Below are positions 13,198 to 24,100 of a DNA stretch of 64,000 nucleotides, piece by piece. Position 1 is the first letter of the stretch. Every line of letters starts with the position of its first letter. The translations under genes were made by a program, and so were the position numbers. This stretch comes from Omphiscola glabra (taxonomy: Eukaryota > Mollusca > Gastropoda > Lymnaeidae). A model generated the notes under the pieces. It saw nothing but the letters and a program-made list of their open reading frames with translations. It was not told where the DNA came from and ran no database searches. Location: contig OZ024806.1 in NCBI GenBank assembly GCA_964017045.1, forward strand, positions 8,948,488-9,012,487, written 5' to 3'.

Positions 13198-13412
13198 AGC
13201 GTCGTAGCGGAAAAAAAAAGGGGGGGGGGGACAGATATCTTCAGGCGCCATATAATTAGGGGCGCCAAAATGTGCTTTGAAATTATTTTATTGATGAAAA
13301 CAATGGGTTTGAGGGTTGAAAAAAAGAAAAACGGGGCGCTTTAAAATGAATATTGTCCCCCGGGCGCGAATCTTGTCCCCCGGGGCACCAAACACTCTAG
13401 CTACGACTCCTT
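13198..13412. mobile_element. Degenerate MITE of the GGCGTAGC type
   Basis: Inverted ends (CGTCGTAGCG and CTAGCTACGAC) flank a body with two CCCCCGGG-type segments. It is similar to the clearer elements at 53160 and 58494. Confidence 0.4.
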
Positions 13413-13835
13413 TCGGCCCACTTGAAAGCGAACAAGTACAGGGCAAGAATTCAGAGTGGGAAAAGTTACATAAGGCACCCGCTTAAACAATAAAACCCTG
13501 TTATGATTACATCTACTAAATAAAGCTCACTGTTGCTATGTTTATATGTATATGTTTTTATTTGCTACTCCATAACACATAAAACCAAGCAATGGAGCGC
13601 GACCACATTTGACATGGTCATAAACTCCTTAACTGTACCTGGTCCCTGGGAAGCTTGGTCAAAATCCCTTTACCTCAAAAGCAATCAGGTTCAAAAACAA
13701 TCGTAAAATATAGATATAAAAGAGTATTGAAAAAGATTATTATGCTTCGAGGGGACCTCAAGCTAGGCTATATTTTCTTTACGCATTTTAATAAGCTGTT
13801 ATTTGGGCCGGGTCGCTTTCAAACATCTATTAGAG

Positions 13836-14032
13836 CAGCGGTTCTCAACCTGTGGGTCGCAACCTCTTTGGGGGTCAAACGACCCATTCCCAGGGGTCGC
13901 CTGAGACCATCGGAAAACACATACAATCTACAGTTATGAGTTAGGGGCGAAAAATGTTTTATGTTTGGGGGTCGCCACAACTTGAGGAACTGTTTTAAAG
14001 GGTCGCGGCATTAGGAAGGTTGAGAACCACTG
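13836..14032 (-). mobile_element. SPIN-like non-autonomous hAT, copy 1
   Basis: A 197-bp element with ends CAGCGGTTCTCAACC and GGTTGAGAACCACTG, flanked by a perfect 8-bp target duplication TATTAGAG (13828-13835 and 14033-14040). The termini and the GTCGCGAC-rich interior match the SPIN family of hAT elements. Confidence 0.9.
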
Positions 14033-14528
14033 TATTAGAGGATTTTTTTCTGTGTGCTTTTGTTTGGTGTGCGCATTTAAATAAAAGTTTTGTTGTATGG
14101 TAGCAAACCAATGTGCTTTTAAAACATATTTGAAGAGAACAAAAAAGCACATCGCATTACGTAATGTTACTATTTTTAGACAACGTTTTCATATTTAAAA
14201 AAATAGTTTCTAACTATGTATATACATTATAACAATTTGTTTGTAAAAATCGTTCGTTAAATTAAAGCTATTTTAACATGTTTTCGTCTTTGTTAAGACT
14301 AACTATGCCATCTCACATTAAAATAGAAGTGCCGAACAACTGTTGATATTTTGACCAAATGGAATACTCGGATGTTATATTAAAGTGATCGTTTGTCCAT
14401 ATGTTTGCTTGTAACGCATACGTTTCTACATTGTATTGATAGATCTTGATCAAATGAGGTATGCACAGTTGGTGCACTTCATTACGCAGAAGGTAAACGA
14501 GGGCCAAACAAATATATTCATATGTGAG

Positions 14529-14742
14529 CCATATAGAGGAGGAAGAAGAAGGGGAAGACAGAAAAAAAGATGGGAAGATAACATCAAAGAATGGACGGGA
14601 TTAAAACTAGGCGATGCTATGCATAGGGCAAGAGACCGAGAAGAATGGAGAAGGATAGTTTTCATGTCATCTGTGGCGCCCCAACGGTCCAAGGACTAAT
14701 GGACATGATGACGATTATGATGATGATGATGATGATGATATG
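14529..14742 (+). mobile_element. LINE ORF2 C-terminal fragment
   Basis: It encodes RRRGRQKKRWEDNIKEWTG and then a DREEWRRIV segment, ending with a stop and an ATGATG microsatellite. This is the usual C-terminus and tail of a non-LTR retrotransposon polyprotein, 5'-truncated. Confidence 0.75.
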
Positions 14743-14810
14743 AGCCGTATAAATAAAACAACATCTCTTATATTTTCTGTCTTCAGAGACGTTTGTGATT
14801 TGGTCTAGAC

Positions 14811-15007
14811 CAAAAGTTCTCATCAGTTGGTCGCAACCCCTTTAAAGGGGGGGGGGGTCGAACGACCCTTAAACAGCGGTTGCCTAAGACCTTCGGGAAA
14901 CACATATTGATGAAGTAGCAACGAAAATAAGTTTATGGTTGGTGGGTCACCACAACATGAGGAACTGTATTAAAGTGTAACGGCATTAGGAAGGTTGAGA
15001 ACCACTG
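14811..15007 (-). mobile_element. SPIN-like non-autonomous hAT, copy 2
   Basis: The right end is GGTTGAGAACCACTG; the left end is eroded. A perfect 8-bp duplication GTCTAGAC flanks it (14803-14810 and 15008-15015). Confidence 0.85.
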
Positions 15008-15015
15008 GTCTAGAC

Positions 15016-16260
15016 GGCTGGTGTAAAACGAGTCTACGTTTTTTTGAACTGGCTGAATGACGCTGTCCGTTACATAGCCTTCCTCTCACAGTTACTCTCA
15101 TTCTATCTGTACAATTGATATGACAGCGAATGTAGAATTTTGAGTAGTGCTTTTACTGAACTGCTTTTACTTAGTAGTAATCCTTGGGGGGAAAAATTAC
15201 ATTTGCTCTGGTGTAATTTTTTTTTTCATTTGCTATCCTGACAGGATTTATCGAGAAAACACCAATTTTAAATGTTTTTTTTTTTAGAGGGCGCTCTGGG
15301 GCAGTTTACCCCCATGCACCCCTTTCTGTACTGCTGTTTCGACCCTGGCTTAAAATGAGCAGTCCTATAAAAAAGCTATACCTATTTTTATATCTATTTT
15401 TATATCTATTTCTATATCTATTTTATATATCTATTTATTTTTTTTGAAAAATTAATTAAGGTCTCTTTTTTTAAAGTTAAAAACATTATTTTGAAACTAA
15501 CGCTCATAGATTAAGTCTTGCGCCCATTACACAAACTAGTTTTGTTAAAAAATTAAATTAAAATATATTTTATTCGTTATATTTTAAAAACATTAACGCA
15601 ATCACTTTATAATACTCTACAGTTATCACGTATGTAGTATAATCGCATTTTGCTTGAATTCAAATATTAAAATTAAATTGAATCATTACCAAGACTCATT
15701 TTTCTCATTTAAGCCAAAGTTCACGTAATCCATGGGAAATTACTCTGTTAAATATACAATTGATTTTTCCCTTTTTGAAATTAGGCCCCCTGTTTTATAA
15801 AGTATTAATACTCTAAACGTTTTAGGTTGTTTTTTTTAATTTATTTTTCATGGATAATTATTTTTTAATAGATAAAAACAAATAATTTAAATATGACATC
15901 GTTTTAGCGTGACTTAATAATGTGTATGCCATTTTTTTTGAGCCACCGATTGCTAATATAATATTCATTTCACTCTTTGTAAAGCACAGTAACGAACTTA
16001 TGTTTGAAAAATCAATAGTCCACCTTGAGTGTGTCCAATCTCTCTTATATAAAAACATCCCCAGCTCCTGTAATTTAAATTATATATAATTTTTTTATAT
16101 TTCGTTGTTAGGTATTGTAAATGTATATTTTTTATTCTATTTTTCTAAGTACATTTTGTAAATTATATATATATATATTTTTTAAATTCAATTTCATAAA
16201 TTAACAAAATATAAGTATTTATATTTTTTAATCCTTTATATTATTAACTTCGCTTTCGTT
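15016..16260. other. AT-rich intergenic sequence, no gene
   Basis: Long A/T tracts and a TATCTATTTTTA run at 15378-15435. No exon or element was recognised. Confidence 0.4.
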
Positions 16261-16261
16261 C

Positions 16262-16440
16262 CTGTGTTCCTCTCTGGCTGGGTGTGCGGCAGAATCTTCG
16301 GAAGGCTAATTGACCATTTTCCCGTCAACCTATCCAACTGGAACCCTGCACATGGACACGTTGCCAATGACAGCACACTCTATCAAATTTTCACATTGCT
16401 CAATGTTGGCCGTAGCACAGCTGCATTAAAAAGGGCCTGA
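16262..16440. repeat. Dispersed repeat family R1, copy 1
   Basis: It shares a block containing AATCTTCGG, GGCTAATTGACC, CCCGTCAACCTAT and a degraded CTGAAACTTGG-like stretch with 40555-40760, 53955-54330, 58013-58345 and 60280-60850. The family is unclassified. Confidence 0.65.
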
Positions 16441-16467
16441 ATTTAAATGTATTCAAATATCCAATAA

Positions 16468-17005
16468 GGGCAAATCCGATCTATATATTTCAGATTCATG
16501 AAACAATACAGTAAGTGCAAGTCGGATCTATAGGTTTCAGTTTCATGCAACTATCCAGTAAGTCAGATCTATAGGTTTCAGGTTCATGCAACTATACAGT
16601 TAGGGCAAGTCGGATCCATAGGTTTCAGTTTCATGCAACTATCCCGTAAGGGCAAGTCAGAGCTATAGGTTTCAGCTTCATGCAACTATCCAGTAAGGGC
16701 AAGTCAGAGCTATATGTTTCAGGTTCATGCAACTATCTAGTAAGGGCAAGTCAGATCTATTGGTTTCAGCTTCATGCAACTATCCAATAAGGGCAAGTCA
16801 GTTCTATAGGTTTCAGCTTCATGCAACTATCCAATAAGGGCAAGTCAGATCTATAGGTTTCAGGTTCATGCAACTATCCAATAAGGGCAAGTCAGATCTA
16901 TAGGTTTCAGCTTCATGCAACTATCCAATAAGGGCAAGTCAGTTCTATCGGTTTCAGCTTCATGCAACTATCCAATAAGGGCAAGTCAGATCTATAGGTT
17001 TCAGC
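16468..17005. repeat. 47-bp minisatellite, about 11 copies
   Basis: The unit contains GGGCAAGTCAGATCTATAGG and CATGCAACTATCC. It lies about 0.9 kb past the gene C stop codon. Confidence 0.95.
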
Positions 17006-17941
17006 GTCGTCCAAATATTATAAGACAAGACGCGTTTTTTTTTTTATTGTGGCAAATGCAGGTCAATATTTTTATTTCATTAAACATATTCCGTCTAAGC
17101 AAGCAAATAAACACGTCCAATTTAAACACAGCAATATTTTACAATTAGAAAATTTTAAACAAGACATGTTACAATTAGAACAATTTAAACACAAGACATG
17201 CAAATTATTTCTCAAGAGTAAAAATCAGCCATCATATACCGTCCAGAAAAATAAAATCCTAATTGACAATGAGTTTATTAGTGATCATTTAGACTTGGCA
17301 ACCGCGAGGGGAGCTTACTTGGTAAATTCGTAGAGACTGGGGAACCATTTTACTCTTTTTTAAATATCTTTCTGTCCTGACTTTAAGAGGAAAGAATTCG
17401 TCCTGATAAAATGAGCTTAGGTATCTGTGGATGAGAGCTTGGGATGTGTAATCCAATGGGTTTTTTTTTTGTTTTTAGCTTTACAACATAATTGTTTTTT
17501 TCTGCAAATAGTTCTACAAGGAAACGTATTAGGTCCCAGCCTCGACACTTTTCTTTTCTTTTTTTATTTTAAATAGCATCTTTGCATGTTCTGTATGCGT
17601 TTATAAACTTTGACTGGCTGCGTTTGTTCTTAATCAAAAACATATCACAAACGTGTGTAATGATAATGAGCAGCTATTAACTGTAGGTGTCGTGTCAGCT
17701 GTTCACAGACGAGTATACTCCTGTATGGGACGTTCTGTGTGACGTAACGTGTTAACTTTTTAAAAACATGGAATGCATTCAATAAAAAAAATAAAATAAC
17801 GTAACAAAGTGGAAGCGGAATTCGAATACTTGTCATAGGAGTGTCATGCGTAACAATGCTTTCGTAAAGGGTTGGCAGAAATCAACCTTCCTTTCCGGTC
17901 ATCATCTTGTAAAAACAGAATGGCAAAAATTACTTTTTTTT
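17006..17941. other. 3' flank of gene C
   Basis: It holds the gene C 3' untranslated region on the minus strand. An AATAAA on the minus strand at 17563-17568 is a possible polyadenylation signal. An open frame at 17049-17333 (plus) shows no recognisable domain. Confidence 0.4.
17563..17568 (-). terminator. Possible poly(A) signal of gene C
   Basis: AATAAA on the minus strand about 375 bases after the stop codon, in an A/T-rich context. Other weak candidates exist, so the assignment is tentative. Confidence 0.25.
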
Positions 17942-18101
17942 TTAATCTTCTGATTTGTCGCCGTGGGATTTCGTGCCTTCAAAGGGCACAGCGTACCGCG
18001 TCTCGTTGAGGACCGCCGTGACGCTCACGCCTGGGGAAAGTAGGACGTCGAATTTACCCCTCGGCCTGTCTTCCTTTGTGGATCTCTTGTTAACAAAACC
18101 A
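17942..18101 (-). CDS. Gene C exon 14, C-terminus and stop
   Basis: Acceptor GTTTCTGCAG. Encodes residues 434-486 from SGFVNKRSTKED to GDKSED, stop TAA at 17942-17944. Basic, without Cys; sequon LNET near residue 466. Confidence 0.85.
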
Positions 18102-21100
18102 CTGCAGAAACAGTTAAGCATAAAATGTTTTCAGATTTAGTTGACATCATTTAACTTTTTTTAATCGTGTAACTTTTGTATAATTTCACGTTTCCATCAT
18201 CTAGCTTGTGTATATTTTTGTTTCGTTTGTATCATCTAACTTTCATATCATTTATGTTTGTATCATCTAACTTTTGTATCATATTACGTTGCATGATCTA
18301 ATTTTTCTATCATATTACGTTGTATGATCTAATTTTTCTATCATATTACGTTGTATGATCTAATTTTTCTATCATATTACGTTGTATGATCTAACTTTTG
18401 TATCATCTTATGTTTGTACCATAAACCTTTTGCATCATATAACGTTGTATGATCTAACTTTTGTAGCAATTTACTTTCGTATCATCTTACATTGTAATTC
18501 TTGATCGCAAGTTTTATTTGTCGTATTGTGTAATCTCGCTCATTAAAAAAAAAAAAAAAGAAATACTGTGTGTGTTTTTTTTTTTTTAAAAACTTGACTT
18601 ACGAACAATGATTACAGCACAGTGATGTCTTGTACTGGGGGCAGACGGCGGCCTTGGCGTACTTGGTGCAGTCTGATGACTTGTCTCCGTACTCACAGCC
18701 TGAGAGCATCGTTGTACATTCAGAGGTCAATGTGCGTACATGGTCAGTCTGTCATTAGTCAGCAAATATGCACATGTACTTATTCGATCCGTCAATGCGA
18801 GAAGGTGTTCTAAGAATAACTGGTCGATGCGTTAGAGCAGTGGTTCTCAGCCTTCCTATGGCCGCGACCCTTTAATGCAGTTCATCGTGTTGTGACGACC
18901 CCCAGCCACAAAATTATTTTCAGTTATACTTCATAAATATATGGCATATGTGTTTTCTGGTGGTCTTAGGCGACCCCTGGGAAAGGGTCGTGCGACCCCC
19001 AAAGAGGTCGCGACCCACAGGTTGAGAACCGCTGCGCTAGAGTTTCACGTCCAATGGTTCACTAAGCAATTCATAGTACTATACAAGAGATATATATCAC
19101 AAATGGTGTCCTTAATATCAGCCAGATAATAATGTGAGTGAACGTTAGGTCGTTTTGAACGCTCACTACGTCACTGATCCACTGACTCACTAACTCTCTT
19201 ACTCACTGGCTCATTCACTCACTAACTTACTGAACACTGACTCACTAACTCCCGAATTGCAGGCCACAAATCCGCGCTCAGATGTCTCTCGAAGCCATTG
19301 AAGAGGTCACTCTCCTAATCAAAATGTCATGTAATCTCACTGATCCCACCCCACTCCTTATTGCAATGGTAAATACAATCTTATACTCAAAAACCTAAAC
19401 TTTACTTACCAACCCAAAGTGTACTCACCAACCCAAAGTGTACTCTCCCACCTAACGTGTACTCACCAACCCAAAGTGTACTCACCAACACAAAGTGTAC
19501 TCAGTAACCCCAAGTGTACTCAGCAACCAAAGTGTACTCACCAACACAAAGTATACAAACTAACCCAAAGTGTACTCACCAACCCAAAGTGTACTCACCA
19601 ACCCAAAGTGTACTCATCAAAAGTGTACTCACCAACCATAAATGTACTCATCAACCCAAAGTGTACTCACCAACCCAAACTGTACTCACCAACCCAAAGT
19701 GTACTCACCAACCCAAAGTGTACTCACCAACCCAAAGTGTACTCACCAACCCAAAGTGTACTCACCAACCCAACCACAGTGTACTAACCAACCCAAAGTG
19801 TACTCACCAACCCAAACTGTCCTCAACAACCCAAACTGTACTCACCAACCCCCAGGTGTACTCACCAACACGCCCTGTGAAGTACGGCTTACAGGAAGCA
19901 CAGCATCTCTGGTTGATTGCGTCGTTGTAGCAGCTGGTAGTCCCGTACTGGGCCAGGAACGTCGTGCAGGTGCCGGTGAACCCCAGGCTGAACAATTCCA
20001 GGAGCTTCTGGTCTCCCCAAAGACACTTGGCTACAAGACGTTATAAGATGACATTGTTTGATAACATAGGCATGTATGTTATTGGGGGTGGAGAAAAAAA
20101 AAAGTTACATTGAAACCAAAGTGAAGATAAGAAAATTATTATTTCTAGTTTTCTTTTTTTAAATCTAATATTTAACCAAACCCCACCCACCCCCCACCCC
20201 CTCTAAAGAAGAAAAGATTTTTTTTCAAGACGTGTAAGGATACATTTAATTTAAATAAAAGAGAGTAAAAAACATTTAATAACAATAAAAAAATTCAGGT
20301 AAGAGCGCTTACGGTTTACATTGGCGGGCGCACTAGTGTCAGCAATACATTTCCCGTCGTTACATCGCTGTGAATTGAAATCGAACTAAAGTCAATAGTT
20401 AAATTAATCACACATTTTAATGTTTGTAACTTGTTGTTAAGATGTATGTCATACCATTACCTCACCTGTGACTGACCTTGTTGTCATCACACATCATTAC
20501 CTCATCTATGACTTACCTCGATTTCATCACACATCATTACCTCACCTGTGATATTTCTTCATTTCATCACACACCATTCCCTCATACTTTACTTAACGTC
20601 ACGCACTATTCCCTCACCTATGACTCACCTTGTAGGTGTCAACAACCATTCTCTTAACTATCACCCACCTTTCTGTAATTCACTCATTATCCCTCACCTG
20701 TGACTTACCTTGCTAGCATCACACACCATTTCCTCGCCTATAGCTTACATTGCTAGCATCACACACAATTCCTTCACCTATGTCTTACCTTGCTAGCATC
20801 ACAAACCATTAAATCGCCTATGTCATACCTTGCTAGCATCACAAACAATTCCCTCGCCTATGTCATACCTTGCTAGCATCACACACCATTCCATCACCTG
20901 TGACTCACCTTACTGGCATCACACACCATTCCATCAGCTGTGACTCACCTTATTAGCATCACACACCATTCCATCACCTGTGACTCACCTTATTAGCATC
21001 ACACCCCATTCCATCACCTGTGACTCACCTTGCTGGCATCACACACCATTCCATCAGCTGTGACTCACCTTACTAGCATCACACACCATTCCATCACCTG

Positions 21101-24100
21101 TGACTCACCTTATTAGCATCACACACCATTCCATCACCTGTGACTCACCTTGCTGGCATCACACACCATTCCATCACCTGTGACTCACCTTACTAGCATC
21201 ACACACCATTCCATCACCTGTGACTCACCTTACTAGCATCACACACCATTCCATCACCTGTGACTCACCTTACTGGCATCACACACCATTCCATCACCTG
21301 TGACTCACCTTACTAGCATCACACACCATTCCCTCAGATGCGTAAGCAGACGAGCAGTAGCTTGTGCCTGGTCGTGCACAAAAAATCTGTGAGCACACCT
21401 TGTCCCCGCTCGGGGTCGAGTTGCTATACAGTTCATTCGCCTGAAAATAACACGAGACACGCATAATTATTTTTTTCCGGCTACTTGAAAAATTCAACAA
21501 AGATGAACTCTAAAGGAGAACGTAAAAGTTGTACAGGGCTTAATGGGAAGGGTTGCGTTTGACCGTAACTCTATGTAGAGTTTCACATCGCGTTATCGTT
21601 AAAAAAAAAAAAAAAAAAAAAAGTTACATTCTTTTAATGTCAACATGACCTCAGGAATGAACTGGAGCTCAGTGTTGAATAGCCTACCACTGAACCTGGC
21701 ATAGTCTCAATTGTAGTAGGCCCTGGGTTATACAGTAGGGGAAATAGAAAAGTCTGATTCACATTAGAATGATGTTGTTTCTGTTGTTTGTGTTGTTGTT
21801 TTTGTTTAAAGTCCTGAAAAATACGATCATGTTTTAATGTACAAGGTAGACAACTCAGAGTGCAAGGTAAAGGTAGAGATATTGAAGTACAGGGTAGACA
21901 ACTCAAGAGTGAGAGGTAAAGGTAGAGATATTGAAGTACAGGGTAGACAACTCAAGAGTGAGAGGTAAAGGTAGAGATATTGAAGTACAGGGTAGACAAC
22001 TCAAGAGTGAGAGGTAAAGGTAGAGATATTGAAGTACAGGGTAGACAACTCAAGAGTGAGAGGTAAAGGTAGAGATATTGAAGTGCAGTGTAGACAACTC
22101 AGAGTGCAAGGTAAAGGTAGAGATATTGAAGTACAGGGTAGACAACTCAAGAGTGAGAGGTAAAGGTAGAGATATTGAAGTGCAGTATAGACAACTCAGA
22201 GTGCGAGGTAAAGGTAGAGATATTGAAGTACAGGGTAGACAACTCAAGAGTGAGAGGTAAAGGTAGAGATATTGAAGTGCAGTGTAGACAACTCAGAGTG
22301 AGAGGTAAAGGTAGAGATATTGAAGTACAGGGTAGACAACTCAAGAGTGAGAGGTAAAGGTAGAGATATTGAAGTACAGGGTAGACAACGCAGAGTGCAA
22401 GGTAAAGGTAGAGATATTGAAGTACAGGGTAGACAACTCAAGAGTGAGAGGTAAAGGTAGAGATATTGAAGTGCAGTGTAGACAACTCAGAGTGCGAGGT
22501 AAAGGTAGATATATTGAAGTACAGGGTAGACAACTCAGAGTGAAAGGTAAAGGTAGAGATATTGAAGTGCACTGTAGACAACTCAGAGTGAAAGGTAAAG
22601 GTAGAGATATTGAAGTGCAGTGTAGACAACTCAGAGTGAAAGGTAAAGGTAGAGATATTGAAGTGCAGTGTAGACAACTCAAGAGTGAGAGGTAAAGGTA
22701 GAGATATTGAAGTGCAGTGTAGACAACTCAGAATGCAAGGTAAAGGTAGAGATATTGAAGTACAGGGTAGACAACTCAAGAGTGAGAGGTAAAGGTAGAG
22801 ATATTGAAGTGCAGTGTAGACAACTCAAGAGTGAGAGGTAAAGGTAGAGATATTGAAGTGCAGTGTAGACAACTCAGAGTGAGAGGTAAAGGTAGCGATA
22901 TTGAAGTGCAGTGTAGACAACTCAGAGTGCGAGGTAAAGGTAGAGATATTGAAGGACAGGGTAGACAACTCAGAGTGAAAGGTAAAGGTAGAGATATTGA
23001 AGTGCACTGTAGACAACTCAGAGTGAGAGGTAAAGGTAGAGATATTGAAGTACAGGGTAGACAACTCAAGAGTGAGAGGTAAAGGTAGAGATATTGAAGT
23101 GCACTGTAGACAACTCAGAGTGAGAGGTAAAGGAAGAGATATTGAAGTGCAGTGTAGACAACTCAGAGTGCGAGGTAAAGGTAGAGATATTGAAGTGCAG
23201 TGTAGACAACTCAGAGTGCGAGGTAAAGGTAGAGATATTGAAGTACAGGGTAGACAACTCAAGAGTGAGAGGTAAAGGTATAGATATTGAAGTACAGGGT
23301 AGACAACTCAGAGTGAAAGGTAAAGGTAGAAATATTGAAGTGCAGTGTAGACAACTCAGAGTGCGAGGTAAAGGTAGAGATATTGAAGTACAGGGTAGAC
23401 AACTCAAGAGTGAGAGGTAAAGGTAGAGATATTGAAGTGCAGTGTAGACAACTCAGAGTGCAAGGTAAAGGTAGAGATATTGAAGTGCAGTGTAGACAAC
23501 TCAGAATGCGAGGTAAAGGTAGAGATATTGAAGTACAGGGTAGACAACTCAAGAGTGAGAGGTAAAGGTAGAGATATTGAAGTACAGGGTAGACAACTCA
23601 GAGTGAAAGGTAAAGGTAGAAATATTGAAGTGCAGTGTAGACAACTCAGAGTGCGAGGTAAAGGTAGATATATTGAAGTGCAGTGTAGACAACTCAGAGT
23701 GAGAGGTAAAGGTAGAGATATTGAAGTGCAGTGTAGACAACTCAGAATGCAAGGTAAAGGTAGAGATATTGAAGTACGGGGTAGACAACTCAGAGTGAAA
23801 GGTAAAGGTAGAAATATTGAAGTGCAGTGTAGACAACTCAGAGTGCGAGGTAAAGGTAGAGATATTGAAGTGCAGTGTAGACAACTCAGAATGCAAGGTA
23901 AAGGTAGAGATATTGAAGTACGGGGTAGACAACTCAGATCGAAAGGTAAAGGGAAAGTTATTGAACCTGGGGTTCATTTCTAAAGAAAAACAAGTTTGGT
24001 CGAGCTGCCACAAGATTGAACTTGGACGAAAATTGTAGAAGAAATGAGTGATTCTTTCTGATTGAGTTCCAAACCGAAGTACAAGCATGGATGGATGTGA

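Noticed and set aside
19419..20046. Plus-strand frames of 122-138 residues rich in THQPKVYS
   Set aside because: They are the antisense of the donor array and of exon 12, which is coded on the minus strand with clean splice phases.
21836..23983. Long overlapping open frames on both strands (up to 206 residues)
   Set aside because: They come from a 48-bp unit (16 codons). The translation is a plain repeat and breaks wherever a 49-base unit occurs; the region is a gene C intron.
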